Shown one piece after another: positions 27,228 through 41,200 of a DNA stretch of 64,000 bases. The notes under the pieces are model-generated. The model ran no database searches. It worked only from the letters and a program-made list of their open reading frames with translations, and had not been told where the DNA came from. The position numbers and the translations under genes are program-made. Source of the stretch: Ianthella basta (Eukaryota; Porifera; Demospongiae; Verongiida; Ianthellidae); NCBI GenBank assembly GCA_964019415.1, contig OZ025868.1, positions 2,385,961 through 2,449,960 on the forward strand, written 5' to 3'. Numbering within the stretch: position 1 is the first letter of the stretch; the number at the start of each line of letters is the position of its first letter.

Positions 27228-27869
27228 TTACAAATTTGCATATTTAGATTCATTCTCCAGCCGGCTGCTCATTAGCTGTTGATGGCTCATTTCAACAGAA
27301 CAGTAACTTGGGTTGGGTTGGAGCTGGATGCTGGTGGGGTCACCAGAGGAGGTGGGGTCAGCAGAGGGGGTGGGGTCAGCAGAGGGGGTGGGGTCACCAG
27401 AGGGGGTGGGAACACCAGAGGGGGTGGGGACACCAGAGGGGGTGGGGACACCAGAGGAGGTGGGGACTCCAGAGGGGGTGGGGTCACTGGGATCAAGTGG
27501 GAGTTGAACACTCCTACCATATGCATCACAACCACTGAAGTGTACAACTGAGATGAGAAGGAGATCATGTAATGTAACTTTGAGTGCATGTATTCAAACC
27601 CCTGGAGCAGTACAAGAGTACATTAACTACAATAGTGCATACATGCGTACAATGTGATCAATGGGTTACCTTTCTGTTTCAAAGTGTGTATCTTCCTTCC
27701 AACACAACACAGCAGTGATACCTCCAAATATGGTCATACTGACAATGTACAGTGCAGTAAGAGAGTACAGCACACTTGTGAAGACCTCCTGTGAGACTGA
27801 CAGAGGTAAAAGGTGACAGAGATATGGATTCATACAATTAATAAACGAATACGCATACACACGAATATG

Positions 27870-27941
<72 letters not shown>

Positions 27942-29705
27942 CACGCACCCATGGGATTTGATGGTGCTGAAGTTACTGTTGGATTGAATACATCTGTACA
28001 CAAGAGATGCATAATATTATACAAATTCCAGTCTGAATATGCTCTTGTACCCTGGCAATGTGATAAAAATTGAAAGCTTGTGTACAAAGCTAGTGCTCCA
28101 CCTGACAGTTTAACATGGAGGAGGTGTAATTCCACAACACTATGCTTACACTTTGACTGATTATGACAATATTTCCTCAATGTACTATTATTATAATTTA
28201 TAGAATACAATAGTATCAGACAGTATGCATAGCATTGTGTGATCTCAATGCATGTAGTTAGAGATGGTTACATTCTGTTCAATTCATACCTTCTGCTGTG
28301 AAGTTCACTGTAGCCACCTCACTGTACACAACTGGGTCACTTGAAGTGAACCCAAACCACTCCACTTGGTAATCTGTGCCATTCATCAGGTTGGTGATGG
28401 TGTATGCTGTTGCACCTGGTCCAGTCACACCACTCTGCCCCTCTCCCCTTTGGATGACCCTACCCACCACAGGGTACCAGGTGATGTTGTAGGAGAAGGT
28501 GAAGTTAGTGAAGCAGGGTCCTTTGTCAGTGTGGTGCCATGATGCAGTTGCCATGGTACCATTCACCACAACACACGTGAATGTTGGTGGTGCGGCAATG
28601 TCCGAACAAATAGACCAATTCAAAGAGATAAAAAGGTAATGTATTCAGTACATACAGTGCAGCACACTCAGGTATTACAGCACTGATACAGACTGTAAGT
28701 TAGTGTCCACATTAGAGTACATGTACAGGTAACAGCGCTGCAAATATAATGATTGATTACATCATAGCTATAGCAAGCACCTAGCTACTCTGGCCCAGAT
28801 TGGACACATACAATAGGTCTTGATATTATGGATCAATATTTTTCCATAGATAAGGACTCTAGTAGCACAGCCCAATATTATGCATGGTATATTCAGTAAA
28901 CATGCAGTTTGTAGTGGCAATGCGTACATTTGGTGCAATGTTGTGTGTGACTGACCATTCGGAACAAAAGAGTACTTCACTGCATTGCTCTTGATGGGGG
29001 TGCCCTGTATGCTGTACAGACACTGGAAAACATATCCATCCAGAGCTGCTACATCATCCACTCCAGTGACTGTCACCCTGTGTTCTGTGCTGTTCTGGAA
29101 AGAGTACATGGTCAAACTGGGGCAAGGAGTTCACCATCCTCCACTGTCCCATTGTGTATCCAGTTTGGGTCAGAAAGAGTATCATCATGTCTACAGATGA
29201 GGGTGAGTTGGCCTGAACAGTCCGTTTGGAGCTCCAGGGAGACATTGAAGACAGCTGTGAGATGGAATGAATGCATATATAGTCCATGCACAAAACAGCT
29301 GCCATGTAGCTATACAGTACACTTTGCACTATACGTAGGATATACGTATGTATAGCCACAATTTCCCTTATCTGAGTCAGTGGCACTACGTGTTCTGCAT
29401 ACACAACAACCACAGCTCACTGTGTAGTAGTAGAGCTGTAAAGAAGTATGATGTTGTCAGTGGAGTTAGAAGCACACAGAGCACACAGAGCACACAAAAC
29501 ATACATATATAGCTACAATGTAACATTTCATATACCTCCAGCAGAGCCCTCCAGTACTAGTACAACAGTGACAGCCAACAGGGAGACTGTGTGACCACTT
29601 GCACCTACATGGGGTGGGAGAGAGGAGAGGCAGCTAAACAACTGAACAGGTAAAGGTTAAGTAGACTGAGGAGAAATAAATCCACTAACTGAATGAAACG
29701 GCCAT
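27228..29705 (-). pseudogene. R7: decayed Ig + single FN3 receptor (sister of R2)
   Basis: Exons: 29690-29705, 29536-29604, 28956-29254, 28290-28601, 27949-27993, 27670-27796, 27228-27547. Three independent lesions are visible. The Ig exon is 299 nt against 309 in R2, with a 10-base deletion near 29117-29127 that causes a stop. The FN3-exon acceptor is CGG instead of CAG (28602-28603). The TM exon has a 4-base duplication near 27694-27700 (tccttcc), giving CWKEDTHFETER then stop. The FN3 exon itself is intact and very close to R2. The tail exon is an expanded Pro-rich repeat (many TPSG/TPSA units) and would end SKYANL if it were in frame. Confidence 0.88.
27872..27937. repeat. (CA)n microsatellite
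   Basis: CA tract beside the R7 stalk donor, as in R2. Confidence 0.95.
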
Positions 29706-30107
29706 TTTGAAGCTGTGTACACATGTCCAATGGGACTGTCCCTTATTATCAGTCCTGCATATGCATGCTTCAGAGCAGGAGTAGTGTCAACTACAGTGCA
29801 TGGATTAATATACAGTAGACATGCTTTAGTATAAGCTATAAACATTAAATGGGCCATGTATATAAGATACATCAAATTATTTGAAAGACACCTACAGTAT
29901 ATTATCAAGATTTCTTCCCCGATCAGTCCGCCACACACTGCTGTTAGTCCAATATGTTCACATTGATAACTTTACAGCATAGCTACAGTGCAGTGCTAAG
30001 ACATGAATACAAATTTAATGAATAAGAATAATTTTATAAGTACAAGTGTCAGACCAGTGATTAAGAAAGAAATGCACACTGTCCATGCAACAGTGATTAG
30101 TGAAACA

Positions 30108-30634
30108 TTACAAATTGACATATTTAGATTCATTCTCCAGCCGGCTGCTCATTAGCTGTTGATGGCTCATTTCCACTGAACAGTAACTTGGGTTGGGTTG
30201 AAGCTGGATGCTGGTGGGGTCACCAGAGGAATTGGGGTCATCGGGAGAAGTGGGCCCAGGAGAAGGAGGGGAGGTGCTTCTTTGATGGGAAGCTGGAAAA
30301 CAAACAACACACTAATTACGTACAGTTGCACAGTTGTACTGTTGTTCCTGTCAAGCACTACAGCTCTAAAATTGTTTTTTTATACCCTTCTTAGGTGTCT
30401 TGTCAGTCTTCCAACACAGCACAGCAGTAACAATTACAGATAACATGGTCATGGCTGCCACACACAGCACTGCCAGGATGGTGACAGTAGGAATGATGAT
30501 TCCTGCAGAAAGTAAACCAACGCTACCACAAGCAATGACATTATGTGATGTCATTAGCACAGGCAACACGAGCAAGTGATCAGGTCAACTGCTCCAGCAA
30601 GATAGCAATTATTTACACACAGGATCGGTGTGAT

Positions 30635-30692
<58 letters not shown>

Positions 30693-30730
30693 CACACACA
30701 CACACACAGACACACACACACACACACACA

Positions 30731-30774
<44 letters not shown>

Positions 30775-33711
30775 TGCACACATGCAGCTGTGCACCACAG
30801 AAGTACATGGCAGGTTACAAGAACGCTCACCAGAACTCATAGAGGGAGAGGTTGGCTGAGGCTGCTGAAGACCTGTAAGAGATGGAAACATGTACAGTAT
30901 GCATTAATATAAATTGACCATCTTGATTGGTACTCACATCACAGAACTGAACAGATTCAAGAGTCAACCAAACATTACCATTTTCACCCCAATCCAGAGG
31001 TTCTCATCATTGGTAAAGACCACAGCACTACAGAGGTGAGCGTAACAAATAGCATGAGGACCTCTATACTGGGGTCAAAGCATTTGCTGGACTCCTACAA
31101 ACAGTATTTCCATGTACTTCCTGTGATCAACTAGAGGAATTCCCGAATAGTCATGCCAGTACTACATAGCCTACTCATGAGTATCATTACACACACCCGT
31201 GTTCACTGTATGTATGTACATACATGTAAGCTAAGCTGCTGTGCTATTTGCTAATACAATACATACATCTACACACAAATACGTACATATGCACCACTTG
31301 CACACTGTGCGGGCACCACTCTGCAATCATTTGTAGCTCACCAAACACAGATGATGTCCCCCATGTCACCATCTCAGTGACAATGTTCCCCATGTCATCA
31401 CTCATGTTGGTGGGGACAGTGTTGAACTTGGTCATGTTCACTGTCACTGCCTCCTCTGACAGCCGTTGGGTCAGAGGTAGGGACAGAGTCACAAACCCAT
31501 TTGAATGGTCTGTGATCTTGGAGTGGAACTCATCTGCTGTCATGTTAGCAATTTGCACTCCATCAATGTCCACTGTGTACCTCTCAGTGGGGTAGCCAGG
31601 GCAGTCGGGCTCATTCTGGGACAAGAGTCATAGACGAGCAGTGTCACTGTACACACAGTACTGTCAAAACACATACAACATCAATGTAAAGCACTAGCAT
31701 AGCAATTAATGTGTAGTAACCATTCACCTGCTCATAGGTCACACCGATGAGGTCACGATCTGGCCCAATGTTGACACTGGTGATGGTGAATTCAGCAGGA
31801 CCTGAGAAAATGGCCACCGTGTACATACAAAATGGCCACTCGAAACAAGTAGCTATGTTCCTATGCCACATTGTTGTATTACAGGTACATGCACAATACT
31901 CAAAATGGGACTGATACAAGAATCCCCTGAATAATTTTTATTAATCATTTTTAAATTATCCCATTACACACTCTTGGTTTGTGGTTACGTGATCTACTTT
32001 AAGTACCACACCTGCGTATACATACAGTCTGACTTGCTAGCCCTTCCAGTTTCACACATTGGTGCACTGTACATTCACTCACTTAACATGACAGTGTCTC
32101 CCAACACAATGGTGCCTCCCCTTTGGTTGCCAAACACTGCAGTGGCAGTGGAGTGGTAGGTCCTACACCTCTCCAAGTTGCTGATGGTGTACTCCACAGT
32201 GCACCCACTGGAGGTGGTATTGACCACTGAGAGAGGGGACACAGTGTGCTCCACTGAGAAGTACAAGGTGCACCTTGGGTAGAGGCTGCAGCTCTCTTGG
32301 AAAGAGTAGGTGAAGGTGGAGAGGCGCTTGGAGAAGTTGGCTGTGAAACTCGCCAAGGAGAGAGCTGGCTGATAATCTACAAGCATAATTAATACAGCAT
32401 GTTCATAGTGCTGTATATATTGATTTGTGATTTACACCTAAGCATAAGAGTGTACGTATAATAGGTAGATGCTCCTAGGGGGCCGGGTGTATGTATTTGT
32501 GTAGCTATGTGTTTGTGTATATACTATGCAATGAATGCATTGTACACTTTGGATCATCTACAATAGATCATTGTGGTCAAGCTATATAGTTTATTGATTC
32601 ATTGATGCCAGTGTGGCTCATAAGCATACCATAGCACAATAAATGAACTGCTGGCAGCAGTCAAAGCATAATAGATTGTCGTAACGTGTTGTGACTGACC
32701 ATTAGGAACAAATGAGTACTGGACTGCATTACTCTTGATGGGAGTGCCCCCTATGCTGTACACACACTGGATGTATCCTTTCACTGCTGGTAAATTTCCT
32801 ACTTCAATAACTGTCACTCTGTGTTCTGTGCTGCTCTGGAAAGAGTACATCGTCAACCCAGGGAAGGCATCGACAAGGAGTTCACCAGCCACCGCTGTCC
32901 CATTGTGTATCCAGTTTGGGTCAATAGGAACAGCATCATGTCTACAGATGAGGGTGAGCTGATCTGAACAGTCCCCTTGGAGCTCCAGGGAGATGTTGAA
33001 GACAGCTGTGAAATGCACAGAGCATGGTACAGTACATGAATATAGTGTACAACAGAGCTACTGCTGCATGTACACATAGCTACAGGACAATTCTAACTAC
33101 AGTAGCTTAACTTAATCACCACTACTTTAACACCATTGTGTGCACATATCTGTATGTCTGTCTGCGGTTGATGATTTCTCCACCATCTTGCTGGGAAACA
33201 AACATGCAGCACATTATCAAGAACTATGCCAAACCACATAGTAAGTGTCGTAAGAGTGTCCAGGTGGTCCATATTCTCTATGCTAGCCAGTTTGAGGCCA
33301 ATGGCTACTTCCATTCGTCTTCTGATTGCAATATTTGTAGCTCTTTTTTGTAACCAAGGACACTTGAGCCCTCACCACGTACTTCTTGAATCTACCCCAA
33401 TATACATATCATTACTACCTATTACTACAGTAGCTGTCACTAGAACGCCTGCTTTTGGTGGGCATATACAGTATATACTGTTAATGTTACTTAGAACTAG
33501 AAGTGGGCACACAAAGTACACAGCTGCAGTGCACCAACTCAGTTACCTTCTCCTCCAGTAGAGCCCTCCAGTACTAGTACAACAGTGACAGTCAACAGGG
33601 AGACTGTGTGACCACCTGCACCTACATGGGGTGGGAGAGAGGTGAGGCAGCTAAACAACCGAACAACTGAAGAAGAGTGGACTGAATCCGCTAACCAAAT
33701 GGAACGGCCAT
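30108..33711 (-). CDS. R8: Ig/FN3/FN3 receptor, class B TM, long ITIM-like tail
   Basis: Exons: 33696-33711, 33547-33621, 32700-33005, 32083-32376, 31728-31801, 31342-31615, 30831-30872, 30386-30502, 30108-30292; 1383 nt, 460 aa, open. Signal peptide 1-30; Ig 31-132 of subtype I (NWIHNGTAVAGELLVDAF); FN3-like 133-230; split FN3-like 231-346, whose 74-nt exon ends GVTYEQ as in R10 and R13; Pro/Ser stalk QQPQPTSPSMSSG; TM exon about 361-399 (ILAVLCVAAMTMLSVIVTAV), unlike the class A segment; short Pro-rich linker, then SYCSVEM and SKYVNL. The TM donor is gtataa rather than gtaaac, a weaker site. If it is not used, the frame stops 6 codons later (GIKKQF). Confidence 0.8.
30641..30771. repeat. 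(CA)n microsatellite
   Basis: CA tract with single interruptions in the R8 stalk-TM intron. Confidence 0.96.
33093..33480 (-). other. Conserved ORF-like block in R8 SP-Ig intron
   Basis: Homologous to the block at 17652-18053. The core reads MEVAIGLKLASIENMDHLDT then LTTLTMWFGIVLDNVLHVCF; 73 codons are open on the minus strand, and upstream sequence remains similar but is frame-broken. It shares over 90 percent of residues with the R14 copy by eye. Function unknown. Confidence 0.4.
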
Positions 33712-34077
33712 TTTTGAAACTGTATACACAGTACGTAAAGGGGGACTGTCCCTTAATTAGTAGTCCTGTATTCATGGGTTCTACTATATAGGCCTCAACA
33801 ATGGTGCAATTGTAATTATACTAGAAAGTATGCATATATTATGCATTGCATGCATGCACATATATTACGTAGCTAAGTACCCAAGCTGAGTCATTATATG
33901 AAAGCTCATTGCTGCCACATGTGCAGTCTGTCCACAGTCCAACAAATGAATGCAGACACTAAGCTGACCCCTTTACTAAGATTAGGTTGTTATGTAAGTA
34001 CAAATATCAGACCAGTTGTCATGCATGCTTTTAATGAAGAAATGCACACTGTCCATACAACAGTGATTAGTGAAACA

Positions 34078-34775
34078 TTACAAATTGACATATTTAGATT
34101 CATTCTCCAGCCGGCTGCTCATTAGCTGTTGATGGCTCATTTCCACTGAACAGTAACTTGGGTTGGGTTGGAGCTGGATGCTGGTGGGGTCACCAGAGGA
34201 GGTGGGGTCATCAGCAGTAGATGGGCCAGTAGAGGGGGTGGGGTCAGCAGCAGTGGATGGGCCAGTAGAGGGGGTGGTGTCAATAGTAGGGGCAAGGTCA
34301 CCAAATGGGGTTGGTTCACTGAGGTTAAGTGGGAGCTGGACACTGCTGGTACTACAGTGTGAGCCTGAAAATATAAACATATTAGCAAAATTTAAATTAA
34401 TGTCAGCTAGTGCATGTATGTATGTGTGCTCACTCCTACCATCACAAGCACTGACAAGTGTAAGACTGAAATAGAGAACAGCAAAACTTTGAGTACATGT
34501 CCTTCAGTTTATTTTCATGAACCATGCATGCAGGAGCAGTACAGGAGTCCATTAACTACTAGTGCATACATGTGTACAATGTGATCAATGGGTTACCTTT
34601 CTGTTTCAAAGTGTGTATCTTCCAACACAACACAGCAGTGATACCTCCAAATATGGTCATACTGACAATGTACAGTGCAGTGAGAGTGTACACCACACCT
34701 GTGAAGACCTCCTGCGAGACTGACAGAGGGAACAAAGGGTCTGGAGTTGTACAATATACACGTACATGAAATTAG

Positions 34776-34857
<82 letters not shown>

Positions 34858-37261
34858 GTGCATATGCATGCACAATGCTTACCTGTGGCTGAAGGGACTG
34901 TAGTGAATTCAGCTGCAGTAAATTATTGTATCAATAGAACATGTGAGAGGACAGGCAGTGCATAGAGAAGTAGAAAGATGAGGGTACATAAATATTTCAG
35001 AACGAAATGACTTCAATGAATACATATCTTGCATAAATTGGTGCCACAAATGTACATCCACCGCATAAATTCTCATGAAGTTGCCAACTAACCAATTAGC
35101 TCCTATATGTGACACATACATGCACCACTGTTGTATGTACTCTACTTTCTTCTGACATCTGTGATATACATATACTAGTCTATATATTGTATACTAATTA
35201 TAGCTCACTGAACACAGCTGATGTCCTCCATGTCACCATCTCAGTGACAATGTTCCCCATGTCATCACTCATGTTGGTGGGGACAGTGTTGAACTTGGTC
35301 ATGTTCACTGTCACTGCCTCCTCTGACAGCCGTTGGGTCAGAGGTAGGGACAGAGTCACAAACGCATTTGCAAGGTCTGTGATCTTGGAGTGGAACTCAT
35401 CTGCTGTCATGTTAGCAACTTGCACTCCATGTCAACTGTGTACCTCTCAGTGGGGTAGCCAGGGCAGTCGGGCTCATACTGAAGGGATAAACATGACGCA
35501 TGTAATTGTAGTAGGCAATGCTTAGTATTCATCCCAAGTCACATGACTCACTTGTACTAATGTCACATTGATGAGGTCATGATCCGCTCCAATAGTGACA
35601 CTGGTGATGGTGAACCGGCCGGGACCTGAAGAAAGTGCCACCATTTACGCTACGATTGCCATGAATGGTCACAGTGAAATAAGCACTGAAATTCCAAAAT
35701 TGCCATGTTGTTGCATTATTAGTGCATGTATAACAGTATGAGTCATTCCTAGCATAGGTAAGTGTCCCATTAAATCCATTTGGCATTCTTGACTTGTTGT
35801 GGCTAGGTGAGACAACAGCTCACTAGGTACACAGTCCCACTCACTAGACTCTTCATCTCCATGTTGGTGCATTGCATGTACAATCACTCACTTAACATCA
35901 TACTGTCTCCCACTATCACAGTGTTTCCTCGTTGGTTGCCAAAGAGTACAGTGGCAGTGGAGTGGTAGGTCCTACACCAATTGTATTATGAGAGCATATT
36001 GAGGTACTATGTATGGGCAGCATCTAACGTAGTTGCACTGCACTAGTACTACGCTTGATGTAGATAACTGCAGTGGAAGGACAGTTCTACAGTAAGCTGC
36101 AAGCATCAGTATAAGCATACTATAATGGCGCATACATATTCAGGAATGCAATAAACTATGAAATGAAACCTGCATGCACCCTTAGCTTATGCATGGCATG
36201 ATGATAAACACATTATGTAAAACACAACTTGCACTGTGTGGGTCAGAATATTGTAACAAGCTCAAGCAAACAATTTCTGCCAATGTACATCAGCATCCTG
36301 TGTCTATGCATGTAGAGACTGACCTGTAGGGATGAATGAGTACTGGACTACATTGCTCTTGGTGATGGTGCCCAGCACATCGTACACACACTGGATGGCG
36401 AATCCATCTAAACCCACTCCACTGATGGTTGCTGTGTGTTCTGATAAAGCTTGAACAGTGTACACTGCTCCTGGGAAGGCAGTGGCAAGGACTGAACCAC
36501 TCTCCACTGTCCCATTGTGTATCCACAGTGGGGCTATACCATTGTCACTGTGTCTACAGATGAGAGTGAGCTGATTGGAACAGTCTCCTTGGAGCTCCAA
36601 AGAGATATTGAAGGCAGTTATGAAAGGGAACCAGGCATAGTGCATATACAAACATCCACACTTTATATTGTATATGCAAAGCTACAATGCACTATATACC
36701 TAACCATGCACTGTATTAATTAAGTCTGTAATCAGACTCAATCATGCCTTTAGAATACAGTATCATATGCAACAGTAACAGTTTGGAGAATTTTACTCCA
36801 CACAATATTTGTCACATATCAAGTTTGTGTGAAATTGTAACTGCTGGTACATGTGCATGAATCTTAGGTTTGTCTATATCAGGTAATTATGATAATAGCT
36901 AACAAATTTACCAATTACCGTATAACAAATGCTACAATACATAGATTCCACTTGAACAAGATGTCAGTTGAGAAAATCTATAACAGTCAGTGTTGTTAGT
37001 TCACTATACTTATGGTATATGTGAGCTGCAGCAATTGTGACAATTGAGCTGCATACATCACACTGTATGTGTACACCAACTCAGTTACCTTCTCCTCTAG
37101 TAGAGTACTCCAGTACTAGTACAAAAGTGACAGCCAACAGGGAGACTGTGTGACCACTTGTACCTACATGGGGTGGGAGAGAGGTGAGGTACTCAACTGA
37201 ACATCTGAAGGAGAAGTAGACTGAGGATGGAATGAATCTCCTAACCAAGTGGAATGGCCAT
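34078..37261 (-). pseudogene. R9: decayed receptor with a deleted FN3 exon
   Basis: Exons: 37246-37261, 37089-37163, 36324-36617, 35892-35978 (remnant), 35552-35625, 35209-35478, 34883-34912, 34597-34719, 34078-34364. Three lesions. The Ig acceptor reads AA instead of AG (36618-36619). A deletion joins the 3' third of the first FN3 exon directly to intron sequence at 35978/35979, removing about 200 coding bases. The 274-nt exon is 270 nt because of a 4-base loss near 35430 (ctccatgtcaac versus ctccatcaatgtcaac). Ig subtype II, class A TM; the tail exon is intact with SYCSVEM and SKYVNL. Confidence 0.88.
34780..34856. repeat. (CA)n microsatellite
   Basis: Uninterrupted CA run in the R9 stalk-TM intron. 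Confidence 0.96.
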
Positions 37262-37654
37262 TTTGAAGCTGTATACACATGTACAAGGGGACTGTCCCTT
37301 AATTAATGCACTCTTCAGAGCACACAGGTCGGGGCCTCACATGTAGTGCACTTGCTAAATACTGAAAGTAGTATGCACTGCATGCAGTGTCATTAATGAA
37401 CTACACAATCCTTATGAAAGCTCATTGTTAATTGCTGCATTTATAGTCTGTTCACAGTATATCAAATGAATGCAGACGCTCAACTGGCCACATTACTAAC
37501 AGTATAGGGTATTGTGTAAGTACACGTTTCTGACTATGCAGTGATTTATATAGAAAGAATGGCACACCGTCCATACAATAGTAGTTAGTGAAACATTACA
37601 AATTGACATATTTCGATTCATTCTCCAGCCGGCTGCTCATTAGCTGTTGATGGC

Positions 37655-38109
37655 TCATTTCAACTGAACAGTAACTTGGGTTGGGTTGGAGCTGGATGCT
37701 GGTGGGGGCATCAGGAGGAGCGGGCCCGGAGGAGGAGGGGAGGTGCTTCTTTGATGGGAAGCTGACAGAAGAAAAAGCAACTAATAACAGTTGTACCGTA
37801 CTGTTGTTGTTGACATGCACTACAGAAATAAGGGTATGCTCAGATTAGCAGTTTACCTTTCTGTCTTGTCTTGTGAATCTTCCAACACGTCACAGTAGTA
37901 ACAATGACAGAAAACAAGGTCATGGCTGCCAAACACAGCACCACAAGGACAGTGACGATAGGAACGATGATTCCTTCAGAAAGTAAACCAACACTACAAA
38001 TAATGACATCATGTGATGTGATTAACATAGGCAACACAAGCAAGTGATTGATGCCAACTGCTCCAGGACATTAGTAATTATTTACACACAGGAACAGCGT
38101 GATGCATGT

Positions 38110-38195
<86 letters not shown>

Positions 38196-38198
38196 ATA

Positions 38199-38270
<72 letters not shown>

Positions 38271-41200
38271 CACACACACACATATATACACACATGCACA
38301 TGTTGCAAGGATGCTCACCAGAACTCATGGTAGGAGAAGTTGGCTGAGATTGCCGAAGACCTGAAAGAGAAGGAAACATATATGCAGTACAATTAAACTG
38401 ACAATATAGATGGTATTCATATCACAGTAACTGGAAAGATGCAGGGTCAACCAAACGTTAATGTTTGGACCCCAACCGGAGGTTCTTATCACTGCTAAAG
38501 AGCATAGCACTACAAAGGCACATGTAGAACAGTAAATAGCAGAGACCTCTGGATTGAGGTCAAAGCATTCGGTGGACTCCTACATTGAGTATGCCCAGTT
38601 CTTGTGGATGACTAGAGTACTTCCAGGATGGTGAACTCATTGACATGTCATTTCAGGGATTAAGATTTAATACACACACCTGGGTTTACTGTAGTTACAT
38701 ATGTACTGTTAGTATAATTTGGTAGAGGCTCATTGCTATGGCAATGAAAGGAGCAGGGGAATTATTGAGCAACACATAGCAGAGGAAATAGATGGAGATC
38801 AATGTAATACAATTGGACCACGAACGTCTTCATATTGTATCATATTGTATATGGACTTTGATCACCGTTGGCGAAAAAAAATGGCGGCGCGCAGCTATCC
38901 AGTGTCAAAGTTGTTCCTAGGATTAGCTGTTATCGTGATGTGTTTGGATGGTTTTGAGCAGCAATGCTCTCAGTGTTGTTGTCCTACACCGCTGGATCGC
39001 TTAACAAGCTATTCCCCATCCTTCCGGCCTCGCTACGCTGGAAGAAGCATTTCTTCACACCTGCGTGAGTGGGAAAAGCGAAGTCGCTGGCAGCTCTCCA
39101 TCTTTAGAAGCCTTGTTCGTGGCCGTACAACCCTGCTACTGCGATGTGGTGATGTTGAGAGAAACCCTGGACCAGCCGCTACCGCCGTGAAGAAGCCCAA
39201 GACCGATATTCTGACCGTGATTCACGTGAACACCCGCAGCCTTCTCAGACACTTCGATGATGTTTCCGCGCTTGTTGTCGCTGAACGCCCTCACATTCTA
39301 GCCCTGTCTGAAACTTGGTTAGATGATTCTGTCTCTGATGCGCAGGTTCATCTCGCTGGCTACAGACTGCTTAGGTCTGACCGTAATCGTTGTGGTGGAG
39401 GTGTTGCTGTCTTCTGTGTTGAAAACTTGCATTGTTCCTTACTCAGTAGTGGTGTTACATCTTCTGGTGCTGAGTTTTTGTGGATTTCTGTTGCTTTCAA
39501 CCATCTCTTGCTGTTGGCTGTTTCTACCGTCCCCCTGGTGCTCCATCACAGTCTGTCAATGTTTGTGATTCGATTGAAGCTATGATGTTGAATAGGAAGC
39601 ACTTGATAGCCTGTGGTGACTTCAACATCAACCTGCTTGACCCAAACACTACCCTTTCCAAGACTTTCCAGAACTTCATCACGTCACATTCCCTTATCCA
39701 ACCAATCTCTGTTCCAACTCGTTACTCATGTTCATCAGCGTCAATCCTTGATCTCTTTCTCACTACTTCAGACATTTCCATCTCCAGCACTTCTGTCCTT
39801 GACACTGCCTTCTCTGACCATCTACCTATCCTCCTACGCATTGACTCATCTGTTCCCTGTCCTACTCCCACCCTCATCAGTTACCGCTCATTTAAACACT
39901 TTTCTAAGGCCAGTTTTGAGGAAGATCTATCTGCTGTTCCCTGGTGTGTGATGGATGCCTTTGATGACCCAGATGACAAACTTGAAGCATTCAACCTTCT
40001 ATTCTCAGACATTTTGGATCAGCATGCCCCGGTTAAGACAGTTAGAGTACAGAAGAAACCATCTCCGTGGATCACCAAGTCAGTATGTAAGGAGATGGAC
40101 AGAAGAAACAGGCTCTTTCGGTTCTACCGATGCAACCCCACTACTGCTGCCTGGGAGATATACAAGGCTCAGCGGAACCGTGTGGTTCAGCTACAGCGCA
40201 ATGCTAAGTCTACGTATTTCCATCGTCTGTTGCTCAAGAAGTCTCATCCATCGGCTCTGTGGAATACACTCAAGTTGGCTACCCGCACTTCAGTACACAC
40301 AAATAACTCATTTTCCAGAAAGGGTTGGAGAGCATCTGGTCGAAACGTCGGCAAGGTTTTTCAACCCTGTTGTGAAGCTGGTATTAGAGAACCAACCCTT
40401 TCTGATGCCTGAGCCAGCTGAGAAGCCCTCACTTAACTCATTTTCCACTGGCTCAGATCCTACCTCCGTTGCTGACAACCTTAACAGCCACTTTGCTTCA
40501 GTCAGTTGCAACACCATTGCTCCTGCCTCTCTTTCTTCTGTTTCCTCTCCAGCCACTCCCACTTCTACTTCCATGCCCGTCCTCTCTCTGACTTTAACTA
40601 CTCCTGAATGGTGTGATCAAGCTCTCTCCAAGCTGAAACCCAGATGTGCCACAGGCCTTGATCAACTACCTCCATCTGCACTTATTGCTGGTCGTTCCAT
40701 CATCTGCTTTCCGCTCTCATCCATCATAAATTCATCCATCTCTTCTTCCAACTTTCCCTGTCAATGGAAATGTGCCTCAATCTGTCCACTCCACAAGGGG
40801 GGTGACCGCGAGAAGGCAACAAACTACAGACCCATCTCCATTCTTCCAGCTACTAGCAAACTCATGGAAAAACACGTCCAGCTTCAGCTGTCTTCACACC
40901 TGAACTCCAACAGCCTTCTCTTTCCTCTTCAGTCTGGTTTTCGCCCTTCCCACTCCACACAAACTCTACTTCTTCATTGCTTAGACAGGTAGTACAAGGC
41001 TCTTGATCAGAAGAGATTAGTTGGAGTTGTCTTTCTCGACATCTCCAAGGCCTTTGACACTGTCAGCCACGAACTTCTGTTGTCTAAGCTTTCTAACCTT
41101 GGCCTCTCTGCTTCTGCTGTTTCCTGGTTTTGTTCTTATCTTTCCAATCGTTGCCATGTCACTCGTGTCGCCGACTCTTACTCTTCCCCTGGCTTCCCTT

